The notes under the pieces were generated by a model. It did no database searches. It was not told the DNA's origin and worked only from the letters and a program-made list of their open reading frames with translations. A program made the translations under genes and the position numbers. Positions 59,226 to 64,000 of a stretch of 64,000 bases of DNA are shown here, in pieces (position 1 is the stretch's first letter; every line of letters starts with the position of its first letter). The stretch covers positions 1 to 64,000 of the forward strand of contig NZ_JAODMK010000045.1 of the NCBI RefSeq assembly GCF_025465545.1, given 5' to 3'. This DNA is from Naasia sp. (GTDB lineage Bacteria; Actinomycetota; Actinomycetes; Actinomycetales; Microbacteriaceae).

Positions 59226-60433
59226 GGCCGCACGCTGTCCTGCAGCTCGCCCAGATGGATGCCGAGGTCGCCCTCCACCACCGGGTAGGTGGGAGCGGGA
59301 GCTGGAGCCTCGGGAGGGTCCTGCCGCGTCAGCACGGCGGCGGCGGCGAGGCTCCCGGTCAGCACGAGAGCGACGGCGCCGAGAAGGACAGCCCGACGCC
59401 TGCGCCCGGGCCGCGGAGCAGGGGAGTCGAGGACCGCCCCGTCGCCGATGAGCTCGCCTGCGGAAGACTCCGACTGCGCGAGCTCGGCCGTGGCCCGTTC
59501 GGCCGCGGGCGCCGCCGGCAGGACCTGGGTGGGCGGCAGCCCGGGCTGAGTGGCGGTCAGTGACGTGAGCGACTCCGGGGCGGGGGTGGTCCGACGGAAC
59601 GGGCCGGGGGACGACCACGAGTGCAGACCGGCCTCGGCCGCCAGGGCGTCCACCCGGGCGCCGGGATCGAGCGCAGTCATCCCCGCGAGCAGGGCGGCAT
59701 CGGCGGGGTGCAGGCCGTCCGGGAGGTCGGGCGGCCGCGCCGTGCGCGCGGCGAGCGTCTCTGCTCGCGTGCCCGGAAAGGCCGGGGCGCTCGTCAGCGA
59801 CTCGATCAGGAGCAGGCCGAGCGCGTACACGTCGCTGGCCGGACCCGGCTGCCTGCCGAGCACCTGCTCGGGGGAGAGGTAGCCGACCGTGCCGACGATC
59901 GCGCCCGCCGCCGTGATCCGGGTCCCGTCCATCAGCCGGGCGATGCCCAGGTCGGCGAGCTTCGCGCGCACCCGATCGTGCTCCCGGAAGACGAGGATGT
60001 TGGCCGGCTTGACGTCACGGTGCACGATGCCCCTCGCATGCACGTGGGCCAGGGCGATGGCCACCTGCCGCGCCACCTCCACGACCTCGCCCACCGAGAG
60101 GTAGGGCAGGGCCGTCGCCAGGTCCTGGCCGTCGACGAGCTCCATCACCAGGTACGGCGGCACCCCCTCCCCGCCGGCCGACGCGTCGTGCAGCGTGACG
60201 AGGGCGGGCGAGTTGACGCTCGCGAGCAGCTGCATCTCCGCCTTGATCCGCCGCGGGTCCCCGGCGGTCGCGACATCGGAGCGGAAGAGCTTCACGGCGA
60301 CGTCGCGCTCGAGCACGAGATCGCGGCCCCGATGCACGACAGCCATCCCGCCCCGGCCGATTTCGGCGTCGAGGCGGTAGCGTCCGCCGATCAGGTCGCC
60401 GGGGGACGCGTCGGGCGTTCGCGTGTCCGTCAC
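59222..60433 (-). CDS. Ser/Thr kinase 3
   Basis: A 403-residue one-TM kinase. GTG 60433 is chosen over ATG 60463: AAAGG precedes it and VTDTRTPDASPGDLIGGRYRL then lines up with the starts of kinases 1 and 2. It has GRGGMAVVHRGRD, Lys48, HRDVKPANIL and DLG in LADLGIARL. Linker about 275-345, then membrane helix (AVLLGAVALVLTGSLAAAAVL) and an outside tail of about 30 residues ending TYPVVEGDLGIHLGELQDSV. First gene of the minus-strand kinase array. Confidence 0.92.
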   Translation of the reverse strand: MTDTRTPDASPGDLIGGRYRLDAEIGRGGMAVVHRGRDLVLERDVAVKLFRSDVATAGDPRRIKAEMQLLASVNSPALVTLHDASAGGEGVPPYLVMELVDGQDLATALPYLSVGEVVEVARQVAIALAHVHARGIVHRDVKPANILVFREHDRVRAKLADLGIARLMDGTRITAAGAIVGTVGYLSPEQVLGRQPGPASDVYALGLLLIESLTSAPAFPGTRAETLAARTARPPDLPDGLHPADAALLAGMTALDPGARVDALAAEAGLHSWSSPGPFRRTTPAPESLTSLTATQPGLPPTQVLPAAPAAERATAELAQSESSAGELIGDGAVLDSPAPRPGRRRRAVLLGAVALVLTGSLAAAAVLTRQDPPEAPAPAPTYPVVEGDLGIHLGELQDSVRP

Positions 60434-60538
60434 GGCGGCCTTTCGTCGGGTACGAGAGTCCATGGTACCGAAAGGGGTCCTGGGCCGCCCCAGACCTTGA
60501 CGCGGCCCGCCTTCGGCTGGTTCAGAGGGGAGGGCCTC

Positions 60539-60544
60539 TAGGGT
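60539..60544 (+). promoter_or_regulatory. -10 box of the M50 protease gene (leaderless)
   Basis: TAGGGT is followed by exactly six bases (TGCCGC) and the GTG at 60551; no ribosome-binding site. Confidence 0.55.
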
Positions 60545-60550
60545 TGCCGC

Positions 60551-61879
60551 GTGGACAGCGTCCTGTTATACATCCTCGGCGTGCTCGTGATCGTGATCGG
60601 GCTGGCGCTGTCGATCGCGCTCCACGAGGTCGGCCATCTCCTGCCGGCCAAGCTGTTCGGGGTCAAGGTGACCCAGTACATGATCGGCTTCGGCAAGACG
60701 CTCTTCTCGGTGCGCCGCGGCGAGACGGAGTACGGTCTCAAGGCCATCCCGCTCGGCGGCTACATCGCGATGATCGGGATGTTCCCGCCGGCCCGCCAGG
60801 GCGGTCCCATGCGCAACGCGAGCACCGGCTTCTTCAACACCATGGTGCAGGACGCGCGCGACTCGAGCACCGCGACCGTCAGCGAGGGAGAGGAGAGCCG
60901 CGCGTTCTACCGCCTCCCCACCGCCAAGCGCATCGTCATCATGCTCGGCGGGCCGGCCATGAACCTGCTGCTCGCGATCCTCTTCTACGCGATCGTGCTG
61001 ATGGGCTTCGGGGTGGCGCAGCTGACCACCACGGTCGGCTCCGTGTCCGAGTGCGTGCTCCCCGCGACGAGCACGCGGCAGAGCTGCGCCGACAGCGACC
61101 CCCGTGCCCCCGGCGCGGCGGCGGGGATCCTGCCGGGCGACACGATCGTCAGCATCGAGGGCACTCCCATCGAGCAGTGGGACCAGGCCACTGCGCTCAT
61201 CCGCGATTCCCCGGGACAGCCGCTCGACCTCGTCGTGGAGCGGGACGGCGCCACGGTGCCGATCATCGCGACGCCGCTGCTCACCGAGCGGTACGTGATC
61301 GACGACCAGGGCAAGGTGGCCACCGACGCGAAGGGGAACGCCGAGACGCAGAAGGTCGGCTTCCTCGGCATCGGCCCCACGTCGGCACTCGTTCCCCAGC
61401 CCGCGACCGCCGTCCTGCCGATGGTCGGTGAGAACATCGGGGCCGTGGCGGGCATCATCGTGCACCTCCCGCAGCGGCTCATCGACGTGGCCAATGCCGC
61501 CTTCGGACCCGGCGAGCGGGATCCCAACGGGCCGGTGAGCGTCGTGGGCGTGGGCAGGCTCGCGGGCGAGATCGCGAGCCTCGAGGACGTGCCCGTCGCC
61601 TCCCGGGTCGCGAGCCTCCTCGGCGTGATCGCGTCGCTGAACGTCGCCCTGCTCGTGTTCAACCTGGTGCCGCTGATGCCGCTCGACGGAGGCCACGTCG
61701 CCGGCGCCCTGTGGGAGGGCACCCGGCGCACCTTCGCACGCCTGTTCCGCCGCCGCGACCCGGGCCCGGTGGACACCGCCAAGCTCATGCCGCTCACCTT
61801 CGCCGTCGTCATCATCCTCGGCGGCATGAGCGCACTGCTCATCTACGCCGACATCGTGAAGCCCATCTCGATCCTCTGA
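60551..61879 (+). CDS. M50-family intramembrane metalloprotease (RseP/Rip1 type)
   Basis: A 442-residue site-2 protease. Helix 1 holds the zinc motif HEVGH (IALHEVGHLLPAK) and the third metal ligand is in LVPLMPLDGGHVAGAL. A PDZ domain (GAAAGILPGDTIVSIEGTPIEQW) lies between membrane helices. It cuts membrane-bound regulators such as anti-sigma factors inside the bilayer. In actinobacteria it usually lies between dxr and ispG; here the kinase array separates it from dxr. Confidence 0.95.
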   Translation: MDSVLLYILGVLVIVIGLALSIALHEVGHLLPAKLFGVKVTQYMIGFGKTLFSVRRGETEYGLKAIPLGGYIAMIGMFPPARQGGPMRNASTGFFNTMVQDARDSSTATVSEGEESRAFYRLPTAKRIVIMLGGPAMNLLLAILFYAIVLMGFGVAQLTTTVGSVSECVLPATSTRQSCADSDPRAPGAAAGILPGDTIVSIEGTPIEQWDQATALIRDSPGQPLDLVVERDGATVPIIATPLLTERYVIDDQGKVATDAKGNAETQKVGFLGIGPTSALVPQPATAVLPMVGENIGAVAGIIVHLPQRLIDVANAAFGPGERDPNGPVSVVGVGRLAGEIASLEDVPVASRVASLLGVIASLNVALLVFNLVPLMPLDGGHVAGALWEGTRRTFARLFRRRDPGPVDTAKLMPLTFAVVIILGGMSALLIYADIVKPISIL

Positions 61880-61970
61880 GCTCCTGGGTCCGATGGTCCT
61901 GACGGAGTACCCAGGCCCACCCGCCGCGCGCCGGGCACCCCGCGGCCCCGGCTCCCCGCCGAGGAGGAGA

Positions 61971-62201
61971 TCAGCGCCGGCCGGGCTGAACGAGGCCCGT
62001 CTCATCGGCCGGCAGGACGAGCTGGACGCGGTCGCGGCAGTCGGGCTTCGTGAGGATGCGCGACAGGTGCGTCTCGGCCGTGAGGGGGCTGAGGTGGAGG
62101 CGGGCGCCGATCTCCTCGTTGCTGAGCTCCTCTGCGACGTGGGGGAGCACCTCGAGCTCCCGATCGGCGAGGGGGGAGCCGCCGCCCCGCGGCTGACCCA
62201 T
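61971..62201 (-). pseudogene. Orphan LuxR-type HTH fragment, degenerate
   Basis: 76 codons matching the DNA-binding end of a NarL/FixJ response regulator (LADRELEVL, LSNEEIGARLHLSP, ETGLVQPGRR). The receiver domain is missing. Three prolines fall inside helices (EVLPHVAEE, TKPDCRD, LVLPADE), and a Glu stands in the recognition helix (LTAETHLSR) where Lys is normal. It lies in the 437-bp gap between the M50 and ispG genes, next to a strong hairpin. A decaying remnant is more likely than a working regulator. Confidence 0.7.
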
Positions 62202-62211
62202 CGAGCGCGCC

Positions 62212-62259
62212 CCGAAACACCGAGCGCGCCCTGGCCACGGGGCGCGCTCGGCGTTTCGC
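62212..62259. terminator. Strong imperfect hairpin between the M50 and ispG genes
   Basis: Arms 62212-62231 and 62240-62259 pair over 20 bases with two mismatches and an eight-base loop; flanks 62202-62210 and 62260-62269 can extend the stem. GAGCGCGCC occurs twice on the left side. No T-run, so it could end transcription from either side or be a palindromic repeat. The rest of the gap besides the LuxR fragment shows nothing else. Confidence 0.55.
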
Positions 62260-62305
62260 GGCGCTCTCGGTGATGAGGTCCATCGGGCGCTCAGCCGCTC
62301 CGGCG

Positions 62306-62311
62306 TAGGCT
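62306..62311 (+). promoter_or_regulatory. -10 box of ispG (leaderless)
   Basis: TAGGCT, then exactly six bases and GTG 62318; no ribosome-binding site. Confidence 0.55.
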
Positions 62312-62317
62312 TGCCGG

Positions 62318-63469
62318 GTGCCCGCTGTGAACCTCGGAATGCCGTCTGTGCCGGACGTGCTGGCGCCGCGCCGCAAGTCCCGGCAGATCCGGGTCGGCAA
62401 GGTCCTGGTGGGCGGGGACGCGCCCATCAGTGTCCAGTCGATGACGACGACCGCGACGACCAACATCAACGGCACTCTCCAGCAGATCGCTGAGCTCACC
62501 GCGTCCGGCTGCGACATCGTCCGGGTGGCGGTGCCCAGCCAGGACGACGCCGATGTGCTGCACATCATCGCCAAGAAGAGCCAGATCCCGGTCATCGCCG
62601 ACATCCACTTCCAGCCGAAGTATGTGTTCCAGGCGATCGACGCAGGCTGCGCGGCCGTCCGCGTCAACCCCGGGAACATCCGCAAGTTCGACGACCAGGT
62701 CGGCGCCATCGCAAAGGCCGCCAAGGATGCCGGAGTCAGCCTCCGGATCGGCGTCAACGCCGGCTCCCTGGACCCGCGCCTCCTGGAGAAGTACGGCAAA
62801 GCCACGCCCGAGGCGCTGGCCGAGAGCGCGGTGTGGGAGGCGGCCCTCTTCGAGGAGCACGACTTCCACGACTTCAAGATCTCCGTCAAGCACAACGACC
62901 CGATCGTCATGGTCAAGGCGTACCGACTGCTCGCCGAGCGCGGGGACTGGCCGCTGCACCTGGGCGTGACCGAGGCCGGGCCCTCCTTCCAGGGCACGAT
63001 CAAGTCGGCAACCGCCTTCGGGATCCTGCTCGCCGAGGGCATCGGTGACACCATCCGAGTCTCCCTGTCCGCCCCGCCCGCCGAAGAGGTCAAGGTGGGC
63101 TTGCAGATCCTGCAGTCGCTCAACCTGCGCGAGCGCAAACTGGAGATCGTGTCCTGCCCGAGCTGCGGCCGCGCGCAGGTCGACGTGTACTCCCTCGCCA
63201 ACGCCGTCACCGACGGACTCGAAGGCATGAGCGTTCCCTTGCGCGTCGCCGTGATGGGCTGCGTGGTGAACGGCCCCGGCGAGGCCCGCGAGGCCGACCT
63301 CGGCGTCGCATCCGGCAACGGCAAGGGCCAGATCTTCGTGAAGGGCCACGTGATCAAAACCGTGCCCGAGAGCGAGATCGTGGCCACCCTCATCGAGGAG
63401 GCGAACCGCCTCGCCGACGAGATGGGGCCCGGCGCCGCCACCGGGAAGCCCGAGGTCGTCACCGCCTGA
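62318..63469 (+). CDS. ispG: 4-hydroxy-3-methylbut-2-enyl diphosphate synthase
   Basis: A 383-residue [4Fe-4S] enzyme that turns MEcPP into HMBPP, late in the same pathway as dxr. Cluster cysteines are in [12 protein letters not shown] and [12 protein letters not shown], with the Glu of [11 protein letters not shown]; the TIM barrel starts at [20 protein letters not shown]. Typical bacterial length, without the plant-type insertion. GTG 62318 is six bases from a -10 box. Confidence 0.97.
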   Translation: MPAVNLGMPSVPDVLAPRRKSRQIRVGKVLVGGDAPISVQSMTTTATTNINGTLQQIAELTASGCDIVRVAVPSQDDADVLHIIAKKSQIPVIADIHFQPKYVFQAIDAGCAAVRVNPGNIRKFDDQVGAIAKAAKDAGVSLRIGVNAGSLDPRLLEKYGKATPEALAESAVWEAALFEEHDFHDFKISVKHNDPIVMVKAYRLLAERGDWPLHLGVTEAGPSFQGTIKSATAFGILLAEGIGDTIRVSLSAPPAEEVKVGLQILQSLNLRERKLEIVSCPSCGRAQVDVYSLANAVTDGLEGMSVPLRVAVMGCVVNGPGEAREADLGVASGNGKGQIFVKGHVIKTVPESEIVATLIEEANRLADEMGPGAATGKPEVVTA

Positions 63470-63514
63470 CCCGGAGTCGTCCTGGCGATCCCTGGTCGTG
63501 CGCCGAATCGGCCA

Positions 63515-63534
63515 GGCGCCGCAGCGTCGGCGCC
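63515..63534. terminator. Possible terminator hairpin after ispG
   Basis: Two copies of the self-complementary GGCGCC, eight bases apart, between the ends of two converging genes. No T-run. Weak evidence. Confidence 0.3.
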
Positions 63535-63544
63535 GTCGCGCCTG

Positions 63545-64000
63545 CTAGCGGGGGTTCCGGCGACGCTTCGGAATCAGGGCGCCCGCCCCGATGGCCCCCA
63601 TGGCGATCGCGAGCAGAATCCCTGCAACGACGAAGATCAGGCCGTCCTTCTGAGCGATCAGCTCGAGGCCAGACGGCCACGTCGCCGCCGCGCCGGTCTC
63701 GAGCACCGCGGACTGGGCGAGCCCGGCAGCCGAGACTTCGTCCTGGTGGGTCCCCTGAGCGGACTCGGTCTGACCGCGGTCGCCGGCACCCGCAGGGCCG
63801 TTCACGACTCGGGCAGCCGGAGCGGAGTCGAATCCCGACACCGTGCCGCTCGCGATTGCCTCCCCGGGAACGGAAAGGGGAACGGAAAGGGGAACGGCGA
63901 CGGGGAGGGGCGCGGCCGGGGGGGCGAGGACCTCGGCGAGGTCGTCAGCCTCGCGAACGACGAGGCGGGCACGTGGCGGGCGCGGCCCGGGGACGGTCCC
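63545..64000 (-). CDS. Secreted protein with C-terminal membrane anchor, 5' end outside window
   Basis: The frame is open from the right edge to the stop at 63545; 151 residues are visible and the start lies beyond 64000. The part seen is Pro/Ala/Val-rich (with a repeated VPLS), followed by a low-complexity stretch, one hydrophobic helix (GLIFVVAGILLAIAMGAIGAGA) and a basic end IPKRRRNPR. This resembles the tail of a wall- or membrane-anchored surface protein, but there is no LPxTG. GTG 63839-63841 could start a 98-residue form, but nothing favours it. Function unknown. Confidence 0.6.
   Translation of the reverse strand, partial: GTVPGPRPPRARLVVREADDLAEVLAPPAAPLPVAVPLSVPLSVPGEAIASGTVSGFDSAPAARVVNGPAGAGDRGQTESAQGTHQDEVSAAGLAQSAVLETGAAATWPSGLELIAQKDGLIFVVAGILLAIAMGAIGAGALIPKRRRNPR

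Noticed and set aside
62002-63462. Long minus-strand frame across ispG and the LuxR fragment
   Set aside because: ispG is certain on the plus strand; the frame only overlaps the LuxR remnant in a different register.

Overview
This is a high-GC (roughly 70%) chromosomal segment from an actinobacterium, most likely a member of the Microbacteriaceae. The support is the gene order (argS, lysA-hom-thrC-thrB, rho-prfA-prmC, a TsaC-like gene, a WecA-like gene, then the atp operon), the Gln/Arg/Asp-rich insertion in Rho, the MEP-pathway genes dxr and ispG, and the many GTG starts placed six bases after a TANNNT -10 box, typical of leaderless actinobacterial mRNAs.

Layout. Positions 1-464: the 3' end of a tyrosine recombinase facing the 3' end of a tRNA-Arg(CCG) gene, the likely edge of an integrated element lying to the left. 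679-4655: transglutaminase-like protein, a lipoprotein, argS and a DUF2993/LmeA-like protein. 4776-9578: the aspartate-family operon lysA-hom-thrC-thrB. 9711-14091: rho, prfA, prmC. 14199-16127: a FecR-domain lipoprotein, a decayed copy of it, and a HAD hydrolase. 16229-26332: TsaC-like and WecA-like genes, an AtpI-like membrane protein, the complete F1Fo ATP synthase operon and yaaA. 26412-31070, minus strand: tag, a TspO-like gene, and a coupled Lrp regulator / class III aminotransferase / FAD oxidoreductase operon, probably for amine catabolism.

31312-49389 is an 18-kb accessory block: FHA protein, PP2C phosphatase, one-TM Ser/Thr kinase with an FN3-like ectodomain, a 1986-residue membrane-anchored Ig/FN3 surface protein, MoxR ATPase, DUF58 protein, a membrane transglutaminase-fold protein that has lost its catalytic Cys and His, a zinc-ribbon FHA protein, and an EccC/FtsK-type motor ATPase. 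Its core matches the PFNA cluster known from bifidobacteria. Here it also carries an EccC-like motor but no recognisable WXG100/Esx substrate. Then come ald, an asparaginase, gabT, an OsmC-like gene and dxr.

54751-60433, minus strand, is the most unusual part. Three paralogous one-TM Ser/Thr kinases lie between dxr and the M50 protease/ispG pair. Each kinase ends in the same short extracytoplasmic motif. In two of them the next gene, overlapping by four bases, is a lipoprotein whose helical domain is fused to the C-terminus of the third kinase. This suggests a split sensor: the kinase ectodomain ends outside the cell and is completed by a cognate lipoprotein. After ispG the window ends in a partial membrane-anchored protein.

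Other points of note are a hidden 31-codon ORF that exactly bridges atpA and atpG, apparent CTG starts for atpB and yaaA, two copies of an intergenic palindromic repeat, and a phased pair of palindromes over the ald promoter.
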